Shown piece by piece: positions 35,622 through 48,653 of a stretch of DNA of 64,000 bases. The DNA comes from Acanthaster planci (Eukaryota > Echinodermata > Asteroidea > Valvatida > Acanthasteridae): the NCBI RefSeq assembly GCF_001949145.1, contig NW_019091428.1, forward strand, positions 1,109,176 to 1,173,175, read 5' to 3'. The notes below the pieces were generated by a model that did not search any database, was not told the DNA's origin, and worked only from the letters and a program-made list of their open reading frames with translations. Made by a program: the position numbers and the translations under genes. Positions within the stretch are counted from its first letter, which is position 1; every line of letters starts with the position of its first letter.

Positions 35622-38449
35622 GGACAGTGGACCTCTGTGTTACTTTGTCCCTCGATAAAAGATTCAGGAAGGAATAGAATATATGGAAGATTAATTGCAA
35701 ACAATTGGAAATTATGAGAAAAACTGAATTTTGGATTGTTTGAAATTGCACGAAATAGCAGGCAAGCCCCCCTTTCCTTTGGTATTCAAATTGTAGAATC
35801 TCTTTTTTAGGGGAGGGGCTAAGCAAATAATCACTCGCAAGGAGAGAGGAAAGATAAATAAATGCAAATTGATTCTTTTAAAGCAACATTTCAAACGACA
35901 TGAGCATTACAAACTCATTGATATTGCAGTATCCATTGGTTTTTGCATTTGGTTTTATTTCACATTTAGCTAGAACCGTCAGCAGTACTAATTTTCTTAT
36001 TAAAAGAAGGAAAACAAATGACTGGCAACAGAATGAAAATATGACTCACATCCCGTCGAATTACAGAAAAGCATAATCGCCTGCCCCTTGAAGGATGTGG
36101 AGTGATGAATTATCCCCTTAATAAACAGAATATATCTTCAGCCCGCTTGGTACTGTTTATTCATAACAGGATGCACCTGGGAAAATGTTTGAAAATGTTA
36201 TTAATTTTAAAACGTTCCATCTTCTCGTGAATATGGCTCAGTTTAATTCTTAAAGAAAAATGACAATATTTTTCATCATGTAAGTTATTCTCTCTTGAGT
36301 GCATAGATATACACGCATAGAAAAGAAACGGCGAACTGATCCAATTACATGTCACTATTGTACTGTATGCAGTCCTTCCATCAAATCATTTCTCGTAGGG
36401 GTGAGAAATCGATAGTTACAATAATAACGCATTAACTCTTTGCTTGTCAGAATCACCGCGCTATTGGGAGAAGCAATTAACCGTAACTGCCCACAACAGC
36501 TCCCCCGGAAATCACAAATTGTTCAGCTCCAGCAAACGACCCTGAAAACCTAATTAAAAATAAGCAGCAAGGCCTCGCCTGTCAGGTTGGCGGTTGACGG
36601 GGAAATTTCAAGCGAGCATCAAGGTGACATTCCTCTCCTCGATGTTCCAGTTACAATGTCTGACATTATAGAGACACTGATCCACACTCTTGAAGAGAAA
36701 TCGATGAAGGATTACTCACTACTGGTGCCGGATAAAAAAGGTGTTTCCAAGGTACACGATTAGCTTTGTGAAAACCACTTAGAATTTAGGTACTTTCCCA
36801 AAAGCCTTTCGTGGGTGCGACGTGTTGAAAAATTGTGCACCAAAAAGGACTTTGAACAGTGTTTAAATACTAAGCACCTTTTCTACAGTGCACCTGTTGT
36901 AGAGTGTTTTTCTTTTTCCTTTTCTTTTTTTTCATCTATTTCTGCAGATGTCATTTGAATTCAATATGCACATAGATACGGTTTTTCGTTGCCAGTGCGT
37001 GAAACCAAACCAAGTGTTTTGTGACTGTGATTAGTAATTGTCCCTGGACTGGCCATGAATGAGTAACAAAAGATAAAAAGTTGTATTTTGCGTCTCCTGA
37101 AAACGTAGACCTAGCCTGAATCTTTTTTTCTTTGTTTTACATCGTAATATGCCTCCCTAAAGCTGCTCTGCCAAAAACAAGTTCTATCGTCTGATGAGAA
37201 AGCCATAAGGTTGTAATAATGATTCATTTCAGAGCCACACAAGCTCACAAAAGAGACAGTTTGTGCTACGTGGTGTCAACGCAAACCACTTGCCTTATAG
37301 CATTCATGATATGGACCAAAAAATGGCTGTGATAAATGAAAGCCCTTCTTGATATCTCGTTTAAAATGACAAATATCACATTTTCTGCTGGAACAAAAAA
37401 AAATAGAAAGCGGTAGCAATTGTACATATCAAACTTCACGGTATCATTTCACTTGAGAGGTCATGAGAATATATATAAATATTAAAATCACTGGCAGATT
37501 AATCCACTCAGCCAACAAAACCGTCTTCGATTCAGCTTCCTGTGTGTTCCAGTAGCCATTGTCAAAATAACGCAAGCTTGTGGAAATCACATTTTCATTT
37601 AAATTAAAATCAATCATGCAAAAAATGGCATTAATGTTCCCATGCGTTGGAAATTTTTAATTTGGTGTTAAGATTGCAAACAAGGATGCTGCTTTTCACC
37701 TTCTTTAGTTTTCATGGGAAGAAGATGAAGTTTTGGAAGTAAAATAACGCTGTTCTTCCAAATTTTAAGATTCCTGACTGCTACGGTTGTTCCATTCATT
37801 CGAAGAGTGCTTTGCAATTTGAGAGTAACTATGGACAAAACCGTCGTATTTCAAAGGAACCATCAGTTCATTTTGTTTCATTTAATATCGGCAAGCAGAA
37901 ATAAGGAGCTGCGAACCTGCCCCATGAAGATAGCACATTTTCTAACAAACCAATTGGATTTGGATTTTAATTTACATTTTGATCTTTTCTTGAGGTGTGT
38001 AGAATGTAGATGACAGATTTAAGGGCCTGGTGAACAATGAATTAAGACCTAGAGATGAACAGTAACTTTTACTGGGATTCCTGCTCAGTTTAGGGTACCA
38101 ACCTTCGTCGTAGAGAAGTGAACAAGCCCCGTGCCGTGTCCAACTTACTTGGCTGGGGCTGAAGACTAGATGTGCATCAGTGAGAACTGTAGATGTTAAT
38201 TTTCGACAGTAGCCAGGTTATTTTGAAGAATCACTGTATTGAGACGTTAATAAACAGACTTTTCGAAACTTGGTCTACAGTCCATGTGCGATTGAAGGCT
38301 CTATGGTTTAAGTTCTTGGTTCTGAAATTACTTCCGTCATTTTAACCGGTGTAAACTTTCAGTCTCAACGATGATCTTATTTTACTGCAGTTCTAGTGAT
38401 TATTTAATATTCTTAAACCAAAAATTTATCAATTTCACATGTGTGCACT
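35622..38449. other. Intergenic stretch; one weak orphan exon candidate
   Basis: No domain was recognised. At 36656-36751 an ATG opens 32 codons (MSDIIETLIHTLEEKSMKDY...) ending at a GTACACG donor, which could be a first exon, but no partner exon was found. The remainder is AT-rich, with only short frames. Confidence 0.35.
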
Positions 38450-39505
38450 TCACGTTTCTCGTCCGGTACATGGTATGGTAGCACCTACGGAGGACTCTGA
38501 AATGGCCTGGTTCGCTGGCGTACGGCAACAGTTTATAAGCCGGAGGAAGAAACGTCTTATCTTGGGCTGCAAGATTGCGTAAACTAGTGGGTGAAGACAG
38601 CTCCCCAGCCAGTAGACGACGGTGCATATCATGTATGCCTGAGCTGGAAAGTTATCACGGGCGTAGACAGCAGTAAGTGTGACAATGGGGCCGTAGCACA
38701 CCATAAACAGCGCGAACACCACCACGCAGATCTGAGTCAGATTGCTCTGGTGCCCGCGATTGGCCCTCGAATTCCTATTGGAGCTTGGCATCCGATTCTG
38801 CTTTGTGTTCGTTGATTGTCTTCTTCCGGCGGGTAGCCCCTCAGTATTCACTTCCTCGAGTTGAAGGTTTGGCCGGGAGTTCCTCCCAGCCTGTTGGCGA
38901 AGTCTCCTAGCACTCGCACGAACCCTGATATAAATCCCTGCGTAACTATACAGAGTCAGTCCCAGGGTTGGAAGAAATCCACCCAGCACGAGGATGTTGT
39001 AAAGTGCGGAGTCCTTGCCTGATTTAATGAGGACGCACCGGCCGTACGCGGGGACGTACTTTGTGTGCGCGATGTGGCAAACAGAGATCACAATTTGGGT
39101 CGCGAGTGGGATAAACCAAGCCAGAGAAATTAACATTACCAAGTTAGTCACGCTCCTCAAGAACATCCTCGTGGGGTGGACGACGCAGAAGTATCGGTAG
39201 AGCGAGAGCGCAGCGATGTTGAAGACGGTGATCCCGATGAAACCGAAGGCAAGGTAGGCCGTGGCGTGGCAGTACCAGAGGGCGAACCGCCAGTCGCTGT
39301 GAATGAAGGAGTCGAGGGTGAAGGGGACCACAGTGATCAGGAAAGCTAGGCAACTTGTGGTCAGACTAACGATGATGGCGTTTGCTCGGGTCCGGAGGGA
39401 AGGTGTCATAACCACGCTGAACACGACGCCAACATTGCCCAGTACGCCCAGGACAAAAAACGGCACTGCAATGACCACCAAAGTGGTGACTAAAGCCGAC
39501 GCCAT
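38450..39505 (-). CDS. Intronless rhodopsin-class (class A) GPCR, orphan
   Basis: A single open frame of 351 residues with seven hydrophobic segments. TM1 begins about residue 8 (VVIAVPFFVLGVLGNVGVV, with the TM1 GN). TM2 follows RTRANAIIVSLTTSC. The TM3 cysteine (WYCHA) and an ECL2 cysteine (YGRCVLI) should pair. The third intracellular loop is basic and Ser/Asn-rich. The family switches are unusual: DRY is YRY (SLYRYFCVVHP), TM6 has CYGP instead of CWxP, and TM7 has HPLVY instead of NPxxY. A basic helix 8 follows (PKIRRFFLRLINCC). The overall look recalls the melatonin/GPR84 and arthropod Moody/Tre1 neighbourhood, but assignment is uncertain. The lack of introns suggests retroposition or an intronless family. 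ATTAAA on the sense strand at 38408-38403 is a possible poly(A) signal. Confidence 0.88.
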   Translation of the reverse strand: MASALVTTLVVIAVPFFVLGVLGNVGVVFSVVMTPSLRTRANAIIVSLTTSCLAFLITVVPFTLDSFIHSDWRFALWYCHATAYLAFGFIGITVFNIAALSLYRYFCVVHPTRMFLRSVTNLVMLISLAWFIPLATQIVISVCHIAHTKYVPAYGRCVLIKSGKDSALYNILVLGGFLPTLGLTLYSYAGIYIRVRASARRLRQQAGRNSRPNLQLEEVNTEGLPAGRRQSTNTKQNRMPSSNRNSRANRGHQSNLTQICVVVFALFMVCYGPIVTLTAVYARDNFPAQAYMICTVVYWLGSCLHPLVYAILQPKIRRFFLRLINCCRTPANQAISESSVGATIPCTGRET

Positions 39506-42500
39506 CGCTCTCAGAAGAAACCAAATGCTATTTCAAGCCGTCAGATGATGCATAGGTAAAAGATTGCACGAACGAGCAAAGACGCTTTCAGGCTGCGATT
39601 ACAAATAACTGCCAAAAATGTGGTACCACTGCCGATATCGATACTAGCCGCAAGTCAGCCCTCACTTCAGCTGGGAGCGAAAGCAGTTCGGCTATCTTCG
39701 TTGTATCCCGAACAAAGGGAAGCGCTGCTGGTATGCAGTGGCCTTCCCTGAAGTCTATGCATATACCGGTATATATGGCTATTGTAGTTCTGTTTTCACT
39801 GGTCGTTGATGAAATACATGTACATGCCTCTCACGGAACGAGTGATATCGCTGACGTGCAAGTGACCAACTCCAGCACCAAAGGTGACTAGATCATGGTT
39901 GTGTGTGACAGCGTGCATTCTTCCCATTAGTGATGCGCACAAATGCTCAGTGCGACATGACGGCATACAGCTATGCGCATTTGCTTTTCTTTCAACACTA
40001 GTGTTGAATGCAGCTGGGCTCTCCATGCAAACGGGTAAATAGATGGTTGGCTGTTTAAACCCGGGACCAAGGGCAATATCGCATCTGAATCGCCTGGTGA
40101 TCCATCATCCTTCGCCTGAAAACACAACGTCGTATTTGCACCAAACATTCCCGTAATTGCATTATTTACACCCGTACATTGCCAATGCTTTCCCCACTGT
40201 TCATTTACATTTAACGGTCCAATCATGGCAACATAATGATCAGCCTTTTCGGCACGTGACATGTTCAGTTTGCTCATGTGCGGTTATTTCACAGATCCTT
40301 GGGAATTTGCCGCGTAATTGCCTCAGTCTCATTTATTCTGTAGTCAGAGAGATCCAAGAAATCCGGAAGTCCGATTACAGTTTGACAGCTACAGCTCTCA
40401 CGATTCACAATGAACAGTACTCTTTTGAATTTGTTCTTTTCAAATCAAGAAAAAAGAATGTTTCCGTCTGACTTAAAAATGTCCGTTAGATTTTCCCAAT
40501 TTCGGAATTTATCCAGGAATTGAAAACCATCCCACAGTAACGGTTTGCAACTGCAGTTTGGCTGTATGTCGAGCTTGCCAGGTCCGAGACTAGCCCCTGG
40601 CTTCTTCACCTGGGCTAAAATGCTACTTGGCAGTGTGCCAGATGCCTGCCATGCGAAAAAAGAACCCAAGAGCGGCAGCAAAATGATCTGAAACGTGTCG
40701 GATTACTGGACGGAGACAGTGAAGGCGTGACAAAGCGCACAGACCTGCAGGTGAGCGATTTTCCCCGCGTCACTACCCCGGGTCGACTTATTGCAGTAAT
40801 GCTTCGGAGTGTCGCAACAATTCCATGTTTTTTCTGAACTTGTCCAAATGTAGTTAAAATTAACTGCAAGGCATCCGAGTCCGGAATATGGCGTAGCTGT
40901 CAGGTAAGGGAATTGCGGCCAATTGCTTGTAGGAATTTCGCATCAGCTCAAATGTGTTAGATTAATATTGGTCGCATCACACCTGTAACACCACGGTCAG
41001 GCGGGGTTCATTTGGCCGACATCCGGCAGGACTGGTTCCATCGGCCTGCTCACAGTTTCCGTGGTGATTCCTGTCAATCCGTTGAGCCCGTGGGCGTGTT
41101 CATAATTTGATGGCCGACGTCGGGGTCATCATCAGAAAAAGAGGCATGGTAATTCTGACAAGTGGGAAATTACGTTTTCACAATATTCATGGATATCACA
41201 TCGATTGTTTCGTTCAGTGGCGCACCCAGGATTTCATATGAGGATGGACTTGAACTCACCCCTAAAACTACTACTCGTGATGCATACCCCCTCACCGGGG
41301 TGCGCCACAGGGGATTTGCATTTACGGCTACATCAGAGCTAGTAGGCCTAGTGGAAGATTTAGGTTTATATTGTATTTTCATTTTCAGCCCCCTGAAATG
41401 CATCAAGCAGGCAAAACAAAAAAGCACCCCAGCCCCCCTTGGGTGTGCCAAGTGTTTCATGCAAAGAAATATGAATGGAATATAACACATAACACGTAAA
41501 GATCAAGTTAAACATGGGCAGTTCTGCTTGCAGTGATGTATCGATTAACTTGTCAGGTCATATTGACATTGATATTGGTAGAGTCGGTTACTGTATAATC
41601 GATATTACTTTCACACGTAATGCGGGACCCGATTTTTATTCTAGGAAGTATTAGTGTATACACCCTTTTTTAAGGATTGCAGGATAAAGTTGGCCAACCC
41701 TGCACTCATAAACTGATGGGACGACGTTCAGGGACGCTTCAATCAGCTCAGTTTGGACTTCAACGCTAAATTTATTTCCATACAGGCATTACTTAGTGTT
41801 GGAACTGAGACGGCATGACCAAATTCATTTAATTCCCTGCCGCGTGTCGATATCCTTGAGTCTGTCGGAAAGAGACAGCGGGCTGGAACTGTTTACAGAA
41901 AAAGCTGGGAAGTGACAGACGAACCACTGACTGAAGGATTGGATTAAAATGTTTCAGGCAAATGGACTCGACTGGGACATGAATGTAGGTGTCGTGCGGA
42001 GAAGATTGTATAGACTTTAGCTATATCCGCACCCGAGTACAGTCCTGAAAGATTTGCAACTGAATGGAAACCCATCAGGAAAAATTCCTAGACTGAGATG
42101 CAGTCGGTCGGACAAGAATACCTTTACCAGCGGATGGATTTGTTGTGTGGCTTTTTAGGCTGTTTTTGGCTTTCCCTGCTCAACATTAAGCTTCTCTTTG
42201 TTTGAACAGCTTGTCGAAACCATTTGAAATCTTGCGGCATCGATTTCTCGAGTGTGCTTCCTTTATTTTTTGCATATCGAGCTTCCTAGCAACGAAAATA
42301 TCAAACCGAAAAGTTACTTTAGCACAGAACCCCGTTCGGTTTAGTATCTTCGTTGTGTGAGCTTTCTTAATGCTCTTATGTGTTAAAGGGTTTTTAATGG
42401 CGTAAACACAGCACTTGATCGCTGTGGTAAATCCCATTGGACAGAACATCATGGGATAAAAATGACGTCTTTTAGTAAAAGATTCTGATTTAGTAACAAA

Positions 42501-44138
42501 ACGGAATATCCTGTTTTGGGTTAGGTTTTTCTTTGTTTTGTTTTTATTTGGTTTTTGGGCCACCCTTCAGAACAAAAAACTACAAAACTGCGGTAGGCCT
42601 ATGTGCTTTCAACGCCCCATTTTGAGCGCGGTGTGCAGCAGGCGCCTAGAGCGCTTTTAACTACTGAACAAACACAAATGGGTTGCCTATGTGCTCAAAA
42701 TACAACTGACTTGAATTTCAAATTCATAAAAGCGATCCCCTTTCCAGTGTATTTAGTATCTCCAGACATTAAAACATTCGTCGTAAAACTGACCCATTTT
42801 GTTTGTGAACTAGGGCCCCTAAAAAGCACCAAAATGGTGATGGAAATAATTTAGCCTTACCCAGTTTATTCTTTTGAGACGAAATGCAAAAGGCAAAATA
42901 ATGAAAGGCCCTCCTTTGACAAAACACGAACGATTCGGGCGCTCCTGGCTTTTTTTTTTTTTTTTTTAGATTTTTGGAGCAAACTCTTACGAACAGAACG
43001 TTGTCACAATTATAGCGAGATGTCTCTATTTGAAGAAATAGGAAGGTCACGTCAAGTCTATTTAAGAAGCGAGTTATTACTTTGTGCGCCCGAAGACGAT
43101 GTCTGCAGTGCAGGATTTCATAAATAAGATGGTGAACGCGGTGAGACGCTCGTAAAACACACATAAAAATGCATATTTATTCCTATATAACACTTTGATG
43201 GCGAGTTCGTTGATGTAACGATTGGTGTTGATAAAACGAGACATTTTGACCCGACAAGTAATGTATTCATTCTTTGTTGTAAAGGTATATCATATTCGCT
43301 GTCGGTAAATTACAAAAAATTGAATTCAACAAAATTGAATCAGAGCAATAGGATTTAAACGAACCTTCATGCCGATTTCAAGTTCTACGAACGGATTGGG
43401 TCTCAAATGAGAACTTACAGACAGAAATGCAACATAAAAGGCAATGGTGTGTGTTATATCTTGAATAGAATGGTAGACTGATTGTCCTAGGCGTTGGTGT
43501 AGTATGTCACGACCAACCCACCTCCCATTTCATTCTTTGCTCCGATGGAGGAAATCAGGAGGCAATTTTCCTAAACATTTGCCAACTCAAGAAAATGCCT
43601 GCCAAGCAAAAGCAAGTTAACAGCAATAAATATATCAAGTAAGTTGTGCCGCCTGCCACCGGTATCCTGAAAACTGGAAAAGCAGCAATGTCCTCTTCGT
43701 AGCTGGGCAAAATTCAGGCCTAGCAAGTACGCAGCTTTAAAATCCCCGATGTTTTTTTTCCCTGGAGATGAATAGTAAGTATAACCCGTCCTTCTGAGAT
43801 AATGAATGCTGTCGATTTGTTGCTCCTGGCAACCGAAAATGCGGGTATTCTTTAGTCTCCACCGTCTGTGTAATCAGCCATGACGCACACGTTTATTACA
43901 GCTTGTCAAAATAGATTCCCTGGCCGTTCTTTATCACTGCTTCTAATGTAAGCGGGCAGCTGTCCGAATTTTCGTAGCCCAACACTGTAAGTATGCATGT
44001 AGTGAAATCTTGAAATGGGCCACTCATTTTTGCCATGAAGGAAGGACACAGAAGGAGTTTGAACTACCCGGGCTACAACTTCTGTGAAACATTCCTTATT
44101 CAATAATGCACGAAGCGCCACCAACTAAGTTATACCAG

Positions 44139-44313
44139 GCAAGATATGGGACGGAGGGGTAACCCCCCCCCTTACCTGTCAAATCCCTATACACACTCTA
44201 GACTATTGTTATCTAATACATCCCCCCAAAAGTCTGTAAAGAATTTCTGAGATTCCGATCAAACAATGACCAACACAAAGGCGGAGGGGGGGTCTCTCCA
44301 TCCCATATCTTGC
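44139..44313 (-). mobile_element. MITE family 2, copy B
   Basis: It has terminal inverted repeats of about 20 bp: GCAAGATATGGGACGGAGGG at the left, and its complement with two or three changes at the right end. The interior is homologous to 25504-25670 in the opposite orientation. It is about 175 bp with no reading frame of note. Flanking target duplication is not clear. Confidence 0.65.
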
Positions 44314-44667
44314 TTTAAATGAACTATGTAGTACCGTGCAATGCTAGACTGGTTTCGGTCCCAATATTATTTTCCTCTTTCTTACAGGGAATGAGATATA
44401 TGAAATAGGTGCAGGATCAGTCATGTGGAAAGACGAAGTTCTATTCGATGGGTACGTACCGTTGAACATAGAACGAATAACGATCAACGACCCACCAATC
44501 AGATGACGGGGATTTTAGCAGGTAATGCTTAATGTATACCAGTTTTAAATCGAACATTACATCCGCCTGAGTAGCGGCGGTTTCCTGATTTAATACATCT
44601 TCGTGCAAGAGGAATAGGGAAAGGGAACATTGTTGAATAAATGGAAAAAAAGATAAGCAGAACCTGT

Positions 44668-44713
44668 TTTTTGTTTGTTTGTTTGTTTGTTTGTTTGGTT
44701 TTTTTTTTTTTTT
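44668..44713. repeat. (TTTG)n microsatellite and poly-T tract
   Basis: About six to seven TTTG units are followed by GG and a run of T. On the minus strand this reads as an A-rich tail with CAAA units, as left behind a retroposed element; no body was recognised. Confidence 0.8.
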
Positions 44714-47700
44714 CTTGAAAGATTTTCCAGTCCTTATTGAGAACCTTTTTAACCAGAAGAGGCTCTTCAAAAAGCAACAGCCCTTTCAGAAGGCTCAAGT
44801 GTGGGGGAAACTATTATTTAAACAGGGAATATTAAAGCCCTCTGTCGAGAGGCAACCACGGTTTAAGCACGTACGTCCTTCATCATCTTGTCCAAGCAAG
44901 CCCCCTACGTCTTCAGTATTAAAAGGGCTATATTTTACCACTTGACAAGCGGGACAAAGTAGAGTTTGGTATCTCCCTTTCAGTCACGCAGCGACAGATT
45001 GAATTGACACTTTGATAGCATGAAGTTGGCGGCGTCCATTTTTTTGGGGGGGGAGCATTCTGCAAACTTCCAACCTAGTCCGACATAGCATTTTGCAATT
45101 ACATGTATAGCTTACCAAAAGACACAGTGAAATATTCCTGTTCTTGCATGGTTTACTATTATGTTGGCTCCACTGATCTCTATGCACTGAGTACGACAGT
45201 GCCTTCAGAATTTACAGGGCGCCAAAAATTGAGCTACGATCCGGAGACTTAATTTGTTTGTGCACCACGGAGATATGGGCAGACGCTATCCAGTCAGATT
45301 ATTCAGGTCGGTGGTTGGCTAACAGTGAATCTGCTCTATGCCTAAGTACTCTCAACTAGAAATTTTTGCAATGCCGTCCTCAAGTGCACACCTAAAACAC
45401 ACAACTGGTAGTAATTTTTTTTACGAGAAAGACCTTATCCCCACGAAAGCATCTTTTTGATGTGTGTCCTGCACCTGTCTTTTACAATGTAATCTGTCAT
45501 ATGGAGTAGTGTCATACCATTTGTGGTTCCGTGTCGCACTTTCATTTGTTTCAAATGTTGATTTAAAACATTTAGGTATAGAAAATCACAAATCTTTAAT
45601 TATTCATCGTCGCAAATTTAATCTTTAAATGAACTTTTTTCATTGCTTTCATTTTTATTGTTAGATTCCCAAAATAAAACTGTTAACCTCGCTTCCAATT
45701 CAAGCCTACCTATGGATAAGGTCAATTGCCCGTATGTACATGAGGCTGGGTTCGCTTTACTTGGCTACTGATGGGAATGTCAGCAGTGCATCTAAAGAAC
45801 TGCTGGCTGGCGACTTGCATAGGTGTGCGTTAGTTCCCACTGCACAGCAAGTACAGTATGCCTGTGTCAGATACAGTAACCATGTGCTGGAGGTGCGCCG
45901 CCATAAGGGAGATGTGTTTGGTCAGAGAAAACTCCCTCTCTTGTCCATCGAAATACGACTCACTATCTGTTACATTTTCAACCTTCCTTCCTTCATTGGT
46001 CACAAGAGGGCGTTGTCGTACATGTCGATGCGGAGCTGTATAGAGAAGGTAGCGCCAGCTTCAGATTTTGGAAACAAAATTGTTGTTCATTATGTGCACA
46101 AGTAGAAGGTTCAACTATTGTATACATACTGTTTGTGTACTCTGGGGCACACCGTCGTCAGTTTTGACAAAGATGTCGTAATTCTGTCCATACACGCGGC
46201 TCTATGCATGTTTACCTTCTGCATATGGGTTCATCAGATATAGCGCATTCATAATATTATGTCACGTCTTGTCGCATTGCAGCTCAGTCGATATTGCTGA
46301 TTGAACTTCAAACGCCCTCTGTCGTGGTTCAACAACTAAAGAGGCTCGGGAGGTGTCTCCTTGTTTCCAGCTGGGGCGCCCTTCTTTGTAAGAACCGTGT
46401 TTCTTCAGACCTTATTTTGTATTCAAAACTGAGCCCCATTTCTCACAGGCGGCAAAAGTTTGCAGTTAAATCAAGTCAAGCTGATACAAGCTTTTGCCGA
46501 AAAAAACAACAAGATTTGCTGCATTATTGTAGTGTTGAATTTGATTGATTTGTGAATTTTTTTACACTTTCAGGATTTTTCTCCCTTTTGTGCTAACGGC
46601 TAGCCATAGTTTGCCAGCCACTGCTTTACGTCGGCTGTGACAAAGCAAAGCCAGGTCTCTTGTAGAAATAGTGCTCTCATTCCTGCAATGTACTAAAAAA
46701 TTGTTTGCTCATCAGTCCTTGCCCCCTCTCATGCCTGCTGGTCTTCGGCAGAATGCCGCACATCGTGGGCCGATCAGCATTCGGTAAATTTTGCAGTCTC
46801 ACACGGAGACGCAAGGTCTTAATAATGGGTCAGAACCGAAGTCACACGACGGCGAATGATTACCCCCCCTGCAGTCAACAGTCTGTCTGTCTCATTCACG
46901 GATCAAAAGTTAATGGTGGATTTTTCTTAACTGATCTCAATTCACAAGACAACAAAAATGACTCGTGTCTGTGAGCGTCACCGGTAGGAAAATTCCACGA
47001 TCATTTATATTATGATAATACGTACAATATTATTATTGACGTATCCCTGCATTTACTAACGGCAAATACGTGCACTTTATCTGTACAGTGTTCAAGAGTA
47101 TGCACTTTAATTAAGGACATTCATAATTATTGTACATGTGCCTATTCATAATGTACTATTGAGGTTGTTCTAAAGTGTATATACATGTATAAAAAAAGCT
47201 GGGGTTTATGGTAGAAATGAAGTACCGATGTCTATCACAAGCAGTTTGTTTATTTTTTTCTTATGATGCAAAAACGTTGTATTTGTGAGTATATTATCGT
47301 GATGAAAAGACTACGATTTCCAAAATCGTGAAGTCATGATGACGTCTAAATGGCTTAATAACAAGTACTGATTACATGTAGTTATCAAAGTAGACCTTTT
47401 CTATTGGCTACAGTGACAACAAACAATCTTGTCCTGTAAAGGCAGATACTTTTTGTGAGAATTGAAATTCTTGATAAGGAAGTGCTGTGCAGAACTTCAT
47501 AAAGTGTTAATTAAGTAACGCTCGGTTAAATAATTTTACAAGTATTCATGCAACACAAATATGTACAGGTACTATTCGTTTCATTGTTTACTTAGTTGCG
47601 GAAAATGCCCACCAAGGTACAATAAGACAAACCCGCTTTTACAATTTTCCGAAATGATAATTCGACGAGAAAATTGCCCAGTAAATCAAGAGGAACTTCA

Positions 47701-47982
47701 TAGACTGTTTGAATCAATTCACTTTGTGACATTTACAATAATTTACACGACCATCATCTGTTTGCTTTGTAAAGTAGGGAAAATGTCTAGAAAATCATTA
47801 CGGGTTCTTGTTTCACGCATACTTTTAAAACGTTGAGGATTCCCTATTGTCAGCCGAATCATTTTATCGACTTCAGCAGACCATCAAAACATATAAAATC
47901 AACCTGCACTGAGATGAATGCTGTGAAGTTGAAGTGCCCTCTGCCAAGCTAACGATAGGTGGCACAATTTAACAGTGCAAAC

Positions 47983-48120
47983 CACAGACACATAAACCCT
48001 TCGACGGACAGCTCCAATTCAAACAATGGCGGGGTACCGTAGCCGAGACATCACCCGACTAAATCCGAAGTCGTGGGCAAATTCACCCTTGGTCAACCTC
48101 GTTCCCATGCGTACGATCTT
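47983..48120 (-). mobile_element. MITE family 1, partial inverted copy
   Basis: It begins with the terminal motif CACAGACACATAAAC and continues with short matches to the complement of the right half of the full copy at 48225-48653 (CCCGACTAAA, then GGGCAAATTCACCC). The other end is not found. It lies about 100 bp from the complete copy. Confidence 0.45.
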
Positions 48121-48224
48121 GCACCGCCATGTTGGTTCTTACAAGGCCTTGCACGATCTAACGCGATGCTAGTGAAGGAACGCGCACGCAGCCCACAGAG
48201 TCGAGGTTGCCCCTTGGTATCCGC

Positions 48225-48653
48225 CACAGACATATAAACACATAGACCGTCGGTCTTGCGCGTAAAACCGTGATTTTGAAAAGTATCAAGTTCGTAAGTG
48301 ATTTCGCCACAAAGCGGACGCGCCACGATTTGCAGGCTCTCAGCATTGGACAATCGCTGAAGTTGCGCGTTAACTTCCTGTTCCGTGGTTCCATGTAAAC
48401 GGCGATCAATGCATGTAACCCTATGTGCAGTGCACATCCCTAAGGGCCAGATTCAGTAAATAGATGATTTTTTTTACAATCAAAAATGGCTTCGTAGAAT
48501 TTTATGGCTGGAATTCTTCAACTGTGCGTAAGTTCCCTGTACTGAGGGGTGAATTTTCCCATAGTTTTGATTTTAGTCGGGTGCCGCGCTTATCACTAAA
48601 AACCCATGTAGTTTTGAATAGGACCTGGCAGTCTATGCGTTTACGTGTCTATG
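48225..48653 (+). mobile_element. MITE family 1, copy 1 (429 bp) with 8-bp flanking duplication
   Basis: The ends are CACAGACATATAAACACATA and the near-complement ...TTACGTGTCTATG. Outside lie GTATCCGC (48217-48224) and GTATCCAC (48654-48661), an 8-bp target duplication with one change. Most of the length aligns to 57081-57536, including GTCTTGCGCGTAAAACCGTG. An 8-bp duplication is typical of hAT- or P-type transposases; which one is not determined. No protein is encoded. Confidence 0.75.

Larger units (their letters stand above)
39506..47982. other. Intergenic stretch of about 8.5 kb with transposon remnants, no gene supported
   Basis: It contains a MITE (44139-44313), a (TTTG)n microsatellite running into poly-T (44668-44713) and a run of about 16 T (near 42952-42967). 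Open frames such as 45734-46105 (123 codons) have no recognisable domain. A TATATA-like element at about 39771 lies some 260 bp upstream of the intronless GPCR on its strand and could be a promoter. Confidence 0.4.

Noticed and set aside
45734-46105. 123-codon plus-strand frame
   Set aside because: No family resemblance and no splice-linked neighbours; likely chance.
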